A stretch of 64,000 nucleotides of DNA, taken from NCBI RefSeq assembly GCF_002897375.1, contig NZ_BFAG01000010.1, forward strand, positions 143,265 through 207,264. Direction: 5' to 3'. A program made the translations under genes and the position numbers. The DNA is from Deinococcus aerius. GTDB lineage: Bacteria; Deinococcota; Deinococci; Deinococcales; Deinococcaceae. The notes beneath the pieces were generated by a model. It was given only the letters and a program-made list of their open reading frames with translations, did no database searches and had not been told where the DNA came from. Of this stretch, positions 36,014 to 47,236 are shown in pieces (the stretch's first letter is position 1; every line of letters starts with the position of its first letter).

Positions 36014-36793
36014 ATGAGTGCCCTGCCGTCCGCCCCCGCCGCCCTCGAACTGCGCGACCTTCACAAGAGCTTCGGCGGGCGGGAGGCGGTGTCCGGCGTC
36101 AGTCTGAGGGTGGGGGCGGGTGAGCTGTACGCGCTGCTGGGACCGAACGGGGCGGGCAAGACCACGACCATCCGCATGATCGCGGGCCTGACGCGCCCCG
36201 ACCGCGGGGAGGCCCGAATCGGGGGCTTCAGCGTGCAGGGGGAGGCGCGCGAGGCCAAGCGGCTCCTCGCCTACCTGCCGGACGACCCGCTGCTGTACGG
36301 CAAGCTGACGCCCCCGGAGTACCTGGAGTTCGTCGCGGGGCTGTGGGGGATGGACGCGGCGTGGGCCGCCCGCCGGGCCGAGGAGCTGCTGAATTGGCTG
36401 AACCTGTGGGAGCACCGCGGGGAGCGGGTGGAGGGCTTCTCGCGTGGCATGAAGCAGAAGCTCGCGCTGGTGGGCGCGCTGATCCACGACCCGCGCCTGA
36501 TGCTGCTCGACGAACCCCTTACCGGGCTCGACGCCGCGGCGGCGCGGCAGGTCAAGGACGCCCTGCGGGCCTTCGTGGCGGAGGGGGGCGCGGTGGTGCT
36601 CACCACGCACATCCTGGAGGTGGCCGAGCGCCTCGCCGACCGCATCGGCATCATCGCCCGCGGGCGCCTCGTCGCGGAGGGGACCCTGTCCGAACTGCTC
36701 GCCCGCACGGGCACGGCGAGCCTGGAGGACGCCTTCCTGAACCTCACCGGGCTGGACGCCGCGCCCGCCGGGGTTCCGCTGGAGGCGCGGTGA
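36014..36793 (+). CDS. ABC transporter ATP-binding protein
   Basis: The 259-residue ATPase has Walker A GPNGAGKTT near residue 45, signature-region FSRGMKQKLAL, Walker B LMLLDEPLTGLD and the switch His in VVLTTHILEVAE. It resembles the two-gene ABC-2-type export systems. The next gene, a membrane protein, starts by GTGA overlap at its stop, so the two form one transporter. No clear ribosome binding site precedes ATG 36014. The substrate is unknown. Confidence 0.92.
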   Translation: MSALPSAPAALELRDLHKSFGGREAVSGVSLRVGAGELYALLGPNGAGKTTTIRMIAGLTRPDRGEARIGGFSVQGEAREAKRLLAYLPDDPLLYGKLTPPEYLEFVAGLWGMDAAWAARRAEELLNWLNLWEHRGERVEGFSRGMKQKLALVGALIHDPRLMLLDEPLTGLDAAAARQVKDALRAFVAEGGAVVLTTHILEVAERLADRIGIIARGRLVAEGTLSELLARTGTASLEDAFLNLTGLDAAPAGVPLEAR

Positions 36794-38316
36794 GGGCCGC
36801 TCCCGGCAGCCTGCGGTGGCTGGTGGGTCAGCAGCTCGCCTGGCAGTGGCGGGGCCTGGGCGGGCGGCAGCGCTGGGGGCTGTTCGCCGTGCTGGCCGTC
36901 GTGGCGCTGCTCACCCTGGGGGGGTACGTGGGGCTGCGGCCCCTGCTTGCGGAGGTGAACCTGAACGCCCCCCTGCCGGACCCCGTGCTCGGCCCGGTGC
37001 TCCTCGCGGAGGGGTTCCTCCTCACCGTGATGGTCTCGGCGGCGGTGACGGCGGCCCTGGAGGCGCTGTTTACCCGGGGTGACCTGGACCTGCTGCTGCA
37101 CTCGCCCATCCCGCCGCGCACGGTGCTGGCCTCGCGGGCGCTGGGGGTGACGCTCTCGGCGGGGCTGGCCTCGGCGCTGATCCTCGTCCCGCTCCTGCTG
37201 ATCCTGCTCGTGCTGGGGGCGTGGCGGGGGCTGGGGGTGCTGGGCTGGTGGGTCGCGGCGTCCCTCCTCGCGGCCAGCGGGGGGCTGTGGCTCACGCTCG
37301 GGCTGGTCCGGTGGCTGGGGGTGCGCCGCACCCGCACCGCCGCCTCGGTCGTCGGCGCCGTGCTGGGCGCGAGCGTGTTCCTGCTGTCCCAGTGGGGGAA
37401 TCTGTCGGGGGGCAATGGAACGGCCCTGTTTGCCACCGTCGCCCGCTTTGCGCCGGGAATTGGAGGGTGGCCGGGTCCTCAGAGTCCGCTGTGGTTCCCC
37501 GCCCGGGCGGCTTGGCTGGACCCGCTGCCGCTGCTCGCCCTCCTCGCGGGTTCGGTGCTGATCTTCGCGGGCACGGTGGCGGCCCTGACCCGCCAGTTCA
37601 CCCGGGGCGTGCAGGAGGCGGGCGAGTCCGGCGGGCGCCGGGCACGCGCGGGGGGAAGGACGCGGCCCCTGCGCTTCGCCTCGGGCACGCGGGCGACGCT
37701 GCTCAAGGAATGGCGGCTGATCGGGCGCGACCCGGAGGTGCTGTCCCGCACCCTGCTGCAACTCGTGTACCTGATCCCGCTGTTCGTCTCGGTGGGCCGC
37801 GCGAGCGTGCCCGGCGCGGCGGGGGCGGCGGTGGTCCTCCTGACGGCGAACCTCGCCTCCAGCCTCGCCCGGCTGACGCTGGACGCCGAGGACGCCCCCG
37901 ACCTGCTCGTGACGGCGCCCCGGAACCCGGCCGCCCTGCGGCGCGAGAAGTGGCTGGCCGCCGCCCTGCCCCCGGCCCTGCTGGGCAGCCTGGCCCTGCT
38001 GTCGCTGGCGGCGCGGGGGGTGCTCGGCCCGGGTGCCCCGTTCGGCCTCCCCCTCCTGGGGCTGGTGCTGCTGGGCACCGGGGGGGCGGCCCTGATGGTG
38101 CTGTGGCAGCCCCTCCCCCTGCGCCGGGCGGACGCCTTTCGCAAGCGGGAGGCGCGGCCCCTGGTCAACGTCATCTTCAGCCTGGTGTTCCAGCTTGCCC
38201 TGAGTGCGGCGGCGTACGCGACCACCCGGGGGCAGGCGTGGGGCCTCGCGGCGCTCCTCGCCTCGCTCCTCGCCCTGGGGATCGTCTTCCGGCTGCGGCG
38301 CAGCGACGTGCGCTGA
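36790..38316 (+). CDS. ABC transporter permease (ABC-2-like)
   Basis: The 508-residue integral membrane protein has around 10-12 hydrophobic helices. A soluble loop with EALFTRGDLDLLLHSPI occurs near residue 100, and ATLLKEWRLIGRDPEVLSRTL near residue 310, the coupling-type motif that recurs in ABC-2 permeases. GTG 36790 overlaps the ATPase stop (GTGA). The pair is expected to be an exporter. Confidence 0.85.
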   Translation: MRAAPGSLRWLVGQQLAWQWRGLGGRQRWGLFAVLAVVALLTLGGYVGLRPLLAEVNLNAPLPDPVLGPVLLAEGFLLTVMVSAAVTAALEALFTRGDLDLLLHSPIPPRTVLASRALGVTLSAGLASALILVPLLLILLVLGAWRGLGVLGWWVAASLLAASGGLWLTLGLVRWLGVRRTRTAASVVGAVLGASVFLLSQWGNLSGGNGTALFATVARFAPGIGGWPGPQSPLWFPARAAWLDPLPLLALLAGSVLIFAGTVAALTRQFTRGVQEAGESGGRRARAGGRTRPLRFASGTRATLLKEWRLIGRDPEVLSRTLLQLVYLIPLFVSVGRASVPGAAGAAVVLLTANLASSLARLTLDAEDAPDLLVTAPRNPAALRREKWLAAALPPALLGSLALLSLAARGVLGPGAPFGLPLLGLVLLGTGGAALMVLWQPLPLRRADAFRKREARPLVNVIFSLVFQLALSAAAYATTRGQAWGLAALLASLLALGIVFRLRRSDVR

Positions 38317-38511
38317 GGGGGACGGCGCTCCCCATCTTGAAGGACTGGACAAGGTGGCCCGCCCGCGAGGGGGTATATAGTGTGCGGGCAGTTGCAATTC
38401 AGTGGACGGCAGGGCGGGTGCGCCGCTAGCAAGGGTCGCCGGGCGGCGAGACGGCACCGCGGCCCCCTCGCCCAGACCGCTTCCCCAGCCCGTTCTCGCG
38501 GAGGTTCCCCC

Positions 38512-39909
<1,398 letters not shown>

Positions 39910-40011
39910 GGCCTGACCGGGAACCGTTGGGCGCGCCCCGCTAACATCGGCCTGCGGTTCACCGGCCACGCTCCGGGAGGGGCCTTTTGCCCGCACTTCC
40001 ACCCGGCGCGG

Positions 40012-40527
40012 TCAGGCCCGTCGGCAGAGCTGGTCCACCTGCCGTAGCAGGGTGGGGAGGCGGTACTCGCCGTGCATCGCCCGGATGTGCCCGGCGGCGG
40101 CCTCCGCATCCAGGCCCGCCGCCGTCACGTGCAGCGGTCGCCCGCTCGGGCCACGCCGCACCGCGACCGCTGATGCCCCGCGAAAGGCGGACCTGGCGAA
40201 CCCGATCACCGCCGTTCGCCGCCCCAGCGCCTCGTACCGGTGCGCGCCTAGACCGGGAGCCTCCCCCAGCCACACGTGGCCGTCCACGATCACCACGTCC
40301 ACCCGGGGGAGGACCGGGCGCAGCGTGGCGAGGAGGCCGGGCAGTTCCCGCCGGTAGAACTGGCCCGGCACGTAGGGGGCGGTGAGGGGGACACGCTCGA
40401 TCAGGGTTGGCGCGGGCCTCTCTGCCCCCCACCGCTCGAAGAGCAGGCAGGCGCAGACAGCCTCCTGCTCCCGGTAGTCCACGTCCACACAGGCTTTGAA
40501 GAGGGGGACTGGGCGGTTCGCCGTCAT
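40012..40527 (-). CDS. nfi: Endonuclease V, short form
   Basis: Endonuclease V nicks DNA (or RNA) 3' to deoxyinosine and other deaminated bases. The 171-residue product has the conserved acidic positions: CVDVDYRE, PYVPGQFYRRELP and VIVDGHVWLGEAPGLGAH. It is about 50 residues shorter than the usual 220-residue enzymes, and the canonical VDGHGxxHPR segment is changed to VDGHVWLG. This looks like a distinct subfamily. ATG 40527 begins the conserved core. It is divergent from the M3 peptidase. Confidence 0.75.
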   Translation of the reverse strand: MTANRPVPLFKACVDVDYREQEAVCACLLFERWGAERPAPTLIERVPLTAPYVPGQFYRRELPGLLATLRPVLPRVDVVIVDGHVWLGEAPGLGAHRYEALGRRTAVIGFARSAFRGASAVAVRRGPSGRPLHVTAAGLDAEAAAGHIRAMHGEYRLPTLLRQVDQLCRRA

Positions 40528-40678
40528 ACCCGGATTCTCGGGGATGGCAGGTCCCGCGCCACGGCCCTGGCTGGCCTCCAATTGTGGCAGGCTGACGGGG
40601 AAGCCGAACTCACCCATGCTGCCCCCTTGTTGGCCGGGCCTTTTGGCCTCGCCCGCCCATCCCCCCTCGAGGAGCCCC

Positions 40679-42364
40679 ATGACCAACGCCACCGCGACTG
40701 CCTGGACCACCTTCGCCCCCCGCTACGAGGCCCTCGCCACCGAGCCGCTGAGCCCGGGGAACATCCCGGCGTGGCTGGAACGCTGGAGCGACCTGGAAAA
40801 GGACGTGATGGAGGTGCAGGCGCAGCTTATGCGGGCCAAGGACGCCGACCCCACCGACAGGGACGCCGAGCGGGCCTTTGTGAGCTTCGTGCAGGAGGTG
40901 CAGCCCGATGTCATGCGGGCGGGGCAACGCCTCAACGACCGCCTGCTGGCACAGACGGGCTGGGAGCCGGAGGGGCCACATGTACAGATGCTCCGGCGGC
41001 TGCGGAACGAGGCGGCCCTGTACCGCGAGGAGAACCTGCCGCTGCTGAGCGAGATCACCACCCTCGCCAACGAGTTCAACAAGATCACGGGAGCCCTGCG
41101 TGCCCGGGTGAACGGCCAGGAGCTGACCATCCCCCAGGCTCAGCGCCTGCTCCTGGGACCGGACCGGGCCGAGCGGGAGGCCGCCTGGCGGGGCATCGCC
41201 GAGGCCAACCTGGGCGCCGCGCCGGAACTCGACGCCCTCTTCCTGAAGTTGCTGAGCCTGCGCCGCCAGGTCGCCAGGAACGCGGGCTGCGAGGACTTCC
41301 GGGCCTACGTGTGGCGGGCCATGAACCGCTTCGACTACACCCCGGGGGACACGCGGCAGCTCCACGACGCGGTGGAGCAGCATGTCGTGCCCCTCCAGAC
41401 CCGGATGAACGACGAGCGGCGGGAGGGGCTGGGGCTGGAGACGCTGCGCCCCTGGGACACCCAGGCCGATCCGCTGGGGCGCCCCGCGTTGCGGCCCTTC
41501 ACGACCACCGAGGAGTACATCGCCACCGCCGAGCGGATCTTCAGGGCCCTGGACCCGGACCTGGGGGCGCAGTTCGCCGCGATGCGCGAGGGCGGCTTCC
41601 TCGACCTGGACCCCCGCCCGGAGAAGGTGCCGGGCTACGGGTACTGCAACTACCTGCCGCGCACGGGCTCCCCGTACATCTACTGGAGCGCGGTGGGGAC
41701 CGACACGGACGTGCGGGTGCTGCTGCACGAGGCGGGGCACGCCTTTCACTTCCTGGCCTCGGGGAAGCCCGGCGACCTGATCTGGAACCTGCTCTCCCCC
41801 ATCGAGTTCGCCGAGGTGGGCAGCCAGGCTATGGAGTTGCTGACGCTGCCACTCCTGGAGAAGCCGGTGGGGTACTACTCGCCGGAGGACGCCGCCCGTG
41901 CCCGGCGGGACAAGATCGAGACGGTGCTGCGGCAGTTCACCGGGCAGGCGACCGGGGACGCCTTTCAGCAGTGGCTCTACGCCGAGGCGCCGGGGGACGT
42001 GACCATAGAGCAGATCGACGCGAAATGGCTGGAATGCTCCGGGCGCTTTGACAGCGGGGTGGACTGGCGGGGCCTGGAGGACGTGCGGGCCAAGGGCTGG
42101 CAGTTCGTCCACATCTTCGCCATTCCCCTGTACCTGCTGGAATACTCCCTCGCCTGGATCGGGGCGCTACAGGTGTGGCAGTCGGCCCTGCGCGACCCGG
42201 AGAGGGCGCTGCGCCACTACAAGGAGGCGCTGGCGCTGGGCGGCACCCGGCCCCTCCCCGAGTTGTTCCGGGCGGCGGGGGCCCGCCTCGCCTTCGACGC
42301 CGGGACCCTGCGCGGCCTGATGGCCCTGCTGGAGGAGCAGTTGGGCGGGGCCGGGCGGGCCTGA
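40679..42364 (+). CDS. M3-family oligoendopeptidase
   Basis: The 561-residue cytoplasmic zinc peptidase has LLHEAGHAFHF with HEAGH at residues 350-354 and the downstream glutamate in PIEFAEVGSQAMELLTLP. The helical N-terminal domain fits oligoendopeptidase F/PepF-like enzymes that degrade short peptides. GAGGAG precedes ATG 40679. Confidence 0.9.
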   Translation: MTNATATAWTTFAPRYEALATEPLSPGNIPAWLERWSDLEKDVMEVQAQLMRAKDADPTDRDAERAFVSFVQEVQPDVMRAGQRLNDRLLAQTGWEPEGPHVQMLRRLRNEAALYREENLPLLSEITTLANEFNKITGALRARVNGQELTIPQAQRLLLGPDRAEREAAWRGIAEANLGAAPELDALFLKLLSLRRQVARNAGCEDFRAYVWRAMNRFDYTPGDTRQLHDAVEQHVVPLQTRMNDERREGLGLETLRPWDTQADPLGRPALRPFTTTEEYIATAERIFRALDPDLGAQFAAMREGGFLDLDPRPEKVPGYGYCNYLPRTGSPYIYWSAVGTDTDVRVLLHEAGHAFHFLASGKPGDLIWNLLSPIEFAEVGSQAMELLTLPLLEKPVGYYSPEDAARARRDKIETVLRQFTGQATGDAFQQWLYAEAPGDVTIEQIDAKWLECSGRFDSGVDWRGLEDVRAKGWQFVHIFAIPLYLLEYSLAWIGALQVWQSALRDPERALRHYKEALALGGTRPLPELFRAAGARLAFDAGTLRGLMALLEEQLGGAGRA

Positions 42365-42816
42365 GCGGTTCGCCGTGACGGGAGGCGGGGGCCTGGGAGG
42401 GCGCCACGGATGGGCGTTCATCCCGCTCCCTCTGGGGCACCCCAGCATCGGGGGAGGCCCGGGAACCGAGGCCGGACCGGCCCGCGCTGTGCCCCCATGC
42501 CCACCGGGGTCCTCACCCTGAGCAACACGAAAGGGGCTTGCCCAGGGATGCTCCGCACTCGCCCGGCATGACGGGGTGCTGCGCCCCGCCCCAGGGTGAA
42601 ACGGGCTCCGAATCCCCGCCGTCCTTCGCCCCTGATCACCCGGAACACGGCTGGACATCCGCCGCTTGCCCACCCCCTTGAGTTCGGCCGGGCTTTCCCT
42701 GCGACTGGCTTGCCCTCTGCCCGGCCTCCCCATCGGGACCCCGTTCCGCGCCCGCCTTCACCTCACAAAGGTCGGTGTGGCCCGTGGGGCGTGTTAGGCA
42801 TTTTAGCCGGGTGTTA
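42365..42816. other. Intergenic region with REP-like sequence
   Basis: No gene is supported. The minus strand of about 42525-42592 carries the GTCATGCCGGGCG and AGCATCCCT blocks shared with 13962-14030. The right end holds the promoter of the DUF2239 gene. Confidence 0.45.
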
Positions 42817-42845
42817 TTGACAATCCTTTTTACCCGGGAAATACT
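42817..42845 (+). promoter_or_regulatory. Sigma-A-type promoter giving a leaderless mRNA
   Basis: A perfect -35 box TTGACA (42817-42822) is followed after 17 bp by AATACT (42840-42845). The ATG at 42852 lies 6 nt after the -10 box, so transcription should begin at or next to the start codon. Confidence 0.75.
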
Positions 42846-42851
42846 CGGGTC

Positions 42852-43400
42852 ATGAGCGACTCCACCTACACCGCCTTTCTCGGGGGGCGACACCTGATCA
42901 CCGCCCCCCTTCCCGAACTCCTGCGCGTCCTCAAGGCACACCACGACGCCGCCATCCTGGTGTTCGAGGACCAGACCGGGCGGCAGGTGGACTTCGACCT
43001 GCGCGGCAGCGTGGACGACGTTCTGGCCCGCCACGTGCCCGGGGCGCCCCGCAAGGGTCCCGGGCGCCCGAAGCTCGGCGTCGTGGCCCGCGAGGTGACC
43101 CTGCTGCCCCGCCACTGGGCCTGGCTGGACGAGCAGCGCGGCGGGGCCTCGGCCACCCTGCGCCGCCTGATCGACGAGGCGCGCAGGCAGGGGACCCCGG
43201 GGCAGGACGCGGCCCGCGCCGCAGAGGCTGCCGGGCGCGTGATTACGGCACTCGCGGGCGACCTGCCGAACTTTGAGGAGGCCAGCCGCGCCCTGTACGG
43301 CGGCCAGGGGGAGCGCTTCGCGGAGTTGACGCGCGCCTGGCCGGAGGACGTGCGCGACTACGCCCTGCGTCTGGCCCAACCCGCCTTCGCCGGGGCCTGA
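42852..43400 (+). CDS. DUF2239 family protein
   Basis: The 182-residue product begins MSDSTYTAFLGGRHLITAPL and contains LVFEDQTGRQVDFDLRGS, a basic stretch RKGPGRPKLGVVAREVTLLPRHWAWLDEQ, and VRDYALRLAQPAF at the end, the pattern of DUF2239. The middle GRPKLGV segment is AT-hook-like, hinting at DNA binding. The function is unknown. It is preceded by a strong consensus promoter and no ribosome binding site. Confidence 0.82.
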   Translation: MSDSTYTAFLGGRHLITAPLPELLRVLKAHHDAAILVFEDQTGRQVDFDLRGSVDDVLARHVPGAPRKGPGRPKLGVVAREVTLLPRHWAWLDEQRGGASATLRRLIDEARRQGTPGQDAARAAEAAGRVITALAGDLPNFEEASRALYGGQGERFAELTRAWPEDVRDYALRLAQPAFAGA

Positions 43401-43864
43401 AGAACCGTCGGGCCTGCCACTCCCCGAGAAACCCAATCCGCCCCGCTCGCCCCCACAAGGATTTGAAGTCCCTTATGGGGATGTGGGAGACCCGCAACAC
43501 CGCACTTCGGCGGGGCTGGCGCGAGCAGGGCGGGGCCGCCCTCGTGGCCGGGGTGCTGCACGCCCGCGAACGCCCGGAACCTGAGCGCCTGTGGCTGGAC
43601 GAACTCCGGCCCGCCGGGGGTCCAGAGGTGGGCGGGGCCGGCACGTGTCCCGCGTCACCTCGCCCGGGCCCGGTGATAGCCGCGAATCGCGGCGCTGCTC
43701 CCCCGCCGTACGCCCCCGGCTGTGCCCGCGTGAGCCACGTCACCGGGGGCGGCGAGGGCACACCCGCCGTACGCCGGAATGAAATGCCCGTGCCCTTCCG
43801 CCTGGGCTCCTTCTGTGGACAGGTCGGCTTGAGCCCTGGGCTGGGGCGTGGCACGATCAGGGGG
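43401..43864. other. Intergenic region with a possible gene fragment
   Basis: From 43478 a short plus-strand stretch reads coherently (ALRRGWREQGGAALVAGVLH, then PEPERLWLDELRPAG) but loses protein character by about 43630. It could be a remnant of an unidentified gene. The remainder up to the AraC gene is not recognisably coding. Confidence 0.35.
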
Positions 43865-44314
<450 letters not shown>

Positions 44315-44318
44315 GGAC

Positions 44319-44729
44319 ATGGACCTCACCATTCACCAGACCTTCCTCCCGCACGACGACCCGGACGCCTCGCTGGCCTTTTACCGCGACACCCTGGGCT
44401 TCGAGGTCCGGGGCGACGTTGGGTACGGTGGGATGCGCTGGATCACGGTCGGCCCCGAAGGTCAGTCCGGCCCCTCCATCGTCCTGTACCCGCCGGTCGC
44501 CACGCCCGGCATCACCGAGGCCGAGCGCCGCACCATCGCCGAGATGATGGCGAAGGGCAGCTACGCCACCATCGTCCTCGCCACTCCTGACCTCGACGGC
44601 ACGTTCGAGCGCTTGCAGGCCAGCGACGCCGAGGTCGTTCAGGAGCCGACCGCGCAGCCGTACGGCGTGCGCGATTGCGCTCTGCGCGATCCCGCGGGCA
44701 ACCTGATCCGCATCCAGGAGCGGCGCTGA
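44319..44729 (+). CDS. VOC-family protein (glyoxalase/bleomycin-resistance fold)
   Basis: The 136-residue product has [48 protein letters not shown] and [17 protein letters not shown], the paired beta-alpha-beta modules of the VOC fold with a terminal Glu metal ligand. It is a possible antibiotic-binding or isomerase/lyase protein. TAGAGT at 44307-44312, inside the end of the AraC gene, is 6 nt before the ATG, so it has its own leaderless start. Confidence 0.85.
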   Translation: MDLTIHQTFLPHDDPDASLAFYRDTLGFEVRGDVGYGGMRWITVGPEGQSGPSIVLYPPVATPGITEAERRTIAEMMAKGSYATIVLATPDLDGTFERLQASDAEVVQEPTAQPYGVRDCALRDPAGNLIRIQERR

Positions 44730-44773
44730 GCACCCGGCGATCACCCCCATCCCACCCCACTGGAGGAGGCATC

Positions 44774-45247
44774 ATGACGGCAAAGACATCCAGGAAACCG
44801 GCGAGGTCGGCCGCGCCGGATCAGGCGGCCCAGAGCTTCACGAGCGAGGAGCGGGCCGCAATGAGGGAGCGCGCCAGAGAGCTGAAGGCGGAGGCGCGCG
44901 CGAACAGGGACCGGGCGGACGGGGAACGTGACCTGCTGGCGAAGATCGCCGAGCTGCCCGAGCCCGACCGTCACATGGCCGAGCGGCTGCACGCCCTCGT
45001 CACCGCCAGCGCGCCCACCCTCTCGCCGAAAACCTGGTACGGGATGCCCGCGTACGCCAGGGACGGCAAGGTCGTCTGCTACTTCACCCCCGCCTCGAAG
45101 TTCAACTCGAGGTACGCGACGCTCGGCTTCAACGACACCGCGAACCTCGACGAGGGGGCGATGTGGCCGACCTCCTTCGCGCTGACGGAATGGACCGCCG
45201 AGGTCGAGGCCAGGGTCGCCGCCCTCGTGAGGAGAGCGGTGGGCTGA
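44774..45247 (+). CDS. DUF1801-like protein
   Basis: The 157-residue product has a basic, charged helical N-terminus ([20 protein letters not shown]) and a DUF1801/YdhG-like domain ([44 protein letters not shown]). Relatives include proteins annotated as iron chaperones. GGAGGAGGC precedes ATG 44774. It follows the VOC gene by 44 nt and is probably co-transcribed. Confidence 0.78.
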   Translation: MTAKTSRKPARSAAPDQAAQSFTSEERAAMRERARELKAEARANRDRADGERDLLAKIAELPEPDRHMAERLHALVTASAPTLSPKTWYGMPAYARDGKVVCYFTPASKFNSRYATLGFNDTANLDEGAMWPTSFALTEWTAEVEARVAALVRRAVG

Positions 45248-45490
45248 GGACGGAACTCGCCGCAGGCCCCACCCCGGGCGGTACGGGCCGAGCAGCCCGA
45301 TGGCACCCCAACGGTGAGGGCGCCGCGGTCGAGGTGGCCCGCAGCGTTCAAGGGCATCTTGGGCTCGTGCAGGGGCCTGCCGAGCGGCCTGGCTATTGGG
45401 GAACGGACCACCTGACCGATCCATCCTCGGCAGCCCTTGACCGGGTGGGTCAGAGTTTCGTGACATATCTGATTCGAAAATAAAGTCTCC

Positions 45491-46417
45491 ATGAAGGTAC
45501 GCGCCCTGTTCCTCCTGCTGGCCCTCGGCGCGGCCCACGCGCAGACCACGTACACGGTTCAGGCGGGCGATACCCTCAGCAGCCTTGCGCGCACCTACCA
45601 CACCACAGCGGGTCTCCTGCTCACCCTCAATGGCCTGTCCACCACGACCCTCCAGGTTGGGCAGATTCTCCGGCTCCCGCAGACCGGGTACACCGTTCAG
45701 CCCGGCGACACCCTGTACCGCATCGCCCGGCAGTACGGGACGACGCCGGAACTGCTCGCCGAACTCAACGGGCTCACCTCCAGCACGGTGCAGGTCGGGC
45801 AAGTGCTGCGGCTCCCGGAGGGCGCGTCCCCCGTCACGTCCGCCCCGGCTCCGGCGACTCGCCCCCAGGCGGCGGGGCTGGACCGCGGGCTCTTCACCCC
45901 CTCCCGGCTCCCGCCCGCCGGCACCCTGACCTTCCGCACGGCGGGCACGGGCAACTCCCGGCCGGCCAGCGCGTACCTCCAGGATGTGGGCTTCGCGTAC
46001 CAGACGCGCAACAACTGCGGCCCGGCCGCCATCGCCGCCGCCCTCCGGCACTACGGCGTCCAGGCGGACCAGGCCACCTGGCAAGGCGAGTTGCGCCCGG
46101 GGGGCCGGAACATGTGGTTTCCCGACGCGCAGCGCCTGCTCCAGGGGCTCGGCTTCCAGGCGCCCGTCGGGAGGAACGGCACCGTCGAGGACATCAAGCG
46201 GCAGGTGGCGCAGGGATTCCCGGTGATCGTGTTGCAGTTTCACAGCGTTCCCGGGCAGACCCCCCATTTCCGCGTGGTGCGCGGCTACGACGACGCGCAG
46301 GGCATCCTGATCATGAGCGACTCGCTGAGCGGGCCGAACGTGGCGCTGACCGAGCACGACTTCGACGTGCTGTGGAACACCCAGGGGCGGCAGTACCTGG
46401 TCGTGCGGCCGGGATGA
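45491..46417 (+). CDS. Secreted LysM protein with C39-like peptidase domain
   Basis: The 308-residue product has a signal peptide (LFLLLALGAAHA) and two LysM repeats (YTVQAGDTLSSLARTY, YTVQPGDTLYRIARQY) for peptidoglycan binding. A proline/alanine linker leads to a C39-like papain-fold domain with NNCGPAAIAAAL (Cys) and HFRVVRGYDD (His, Asp). It should be an exported wall-bound cysteine peptidase or a catalytic relative. The upstream 243-bp gap holds no gene. Confidence 0.85.
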   Translation: MKVRALFLLLALGAAHAQTTYTVQAGDTLSSLARTYHTTAGLLLTLNGLSTTTLQVGQILRLPQTGYTVQPGDTLYRIARQYGTTPELLAELNGLTSSTVQVGQVLRLPEGASPVTSAPAPATRPQAAGLDRGLFTPSRLPPAGTLTFRTAGTGNSRPASAYLQDVGFAYQTRNNCGPAAIAAALRHYGVQADQATWQGELRPGGRNMWFPDAQRLLQGLGFQAPVGRNGTVEDIKRQVAQGFPVIVLQFHSVPGQTPHFRVVRGYDDAQGILIMSDSLSGPNVALTEHDFDVLWNTQGRQYLVVRPG

Positions 46418-46506
46418 AGTGCGTTCCGTCAGGGGATGAGTCAGGGAAGTGGCGCTGAACAGGGGCAGAGCCTTCCCCAGCCGGTGAGGCCGGATCGACC
46501 CGATCG

Positions 46507-47196
46507 TCAGGGAACAGGGGCGAGGGTGAGCCGCAGAATGTACGTCTCCCCGGGCGCGTCCTTCTGTAAGGCCCGGTACTTCACGTGCAGGTCATGCAGG
46601 TCACGTTGCAGCCGCTTGGCGTTCTCCCTGGAGAGCTGGACGGGGGCCGTGTTATCCCACACGGCGGGCACGTCCTCCTGCAAAAGCCACTGCAAGAGCC
46701 CCGGGACGGGCGAGGCGGGTGAGGCGGGCCGCACGGGCAGGAGTGCGTGACTCTTGAGGCCCCCCGCGTCACCGTAGGTGTACAGCCCGAACCACCGGGG
46801 ATCGTCCGCGAGGGCGCTCCACGCCCGGGTCAGGAGGGACAGGACCGAGCGGCGCGTGTGGTCCAGGGAGGACTCGTACAGCGCGTGGATGGACTCCGCC
46901 GAGGTTACGGCAAACGGGACGAAGTAGCCCGGCGAGGAGGACCGGTAGTAGCGGACCGCCCGGCCCGCCCTCGGCTCCGTGCGGGTGACCTCCAGCAGGC
47001 CCAGCCGGAGCAGTTTGTTCACCTGATACAGCATGGCGTGCTTCGTGACGCCCAGTTCCGCAGCCACGTCCGTCACCCGCCGCTCCCGCCAGATGAAGGG
47101 CTCGAAGTATCGCCGGAGCTGCGCGTCCGCCAGGACCCGCGCCGCCCCGGGGTCGTCCAGGCGCTGCCACACCCTGGGTGAATCGCCTTGTGTCAT
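46507..47196 (-). CDS. Winged-helix transcriptional regulator (ArsR-like)
   Basis: The 229-residue product has an N-terminal winged helix (RRVTDVAAELGVTKHAMLYQ, VNKLLRLGLLEVTRTEPRAG, RAVRYYRSSSPGYFVP) and a longer helical C-terminal part. It is divergent from the MFS exporter, with an inverted repeat between, so it likely controls that gene and itself. TACCCT lies 7 nt before ATG 47196, suggesting a leaderless mRNA. The ligand is unknown. Confidence 0.8.
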   Translation of the reverse strand: MTQGDSPRVWQRLDDPGAARVLADAQLRRYFEPFIWRERRVTDVAAELGVTKHAMLYQVNKLLRLGLLEVTRTEPRAGRAVRYYRSSSPGYFVPFAVTSAESIHALYESSLDHTRRSVLSLLTRAWSALADDPRWFGLYTYGDAGGLKSHALLPVRPASPASPVPGLLQWLLQEDVPAVWDNTAPVQLSRENAKRLQRDLHDLHVKYRALQKDAPGETYILRLTLAPVP

Positions 47197-47202
47197 TTTC
47201 AC

Positions 47203-47221
47203 CAGGGTACCGCGCACCCTG
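47203..47221. promoter_or_regulatory. Inverted repeat between the regulator and the MFS gene
   Basis: The arms CAGGGT and ACCCTG are separated by 7 bp. The repeat overlaps the -10 box of the regulator gene and lies 15 bp before the MFS start, a natural operator position. Confidence 0.45.
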
Positions 47222-47236
47222 CCCCATGAGGCCGCC

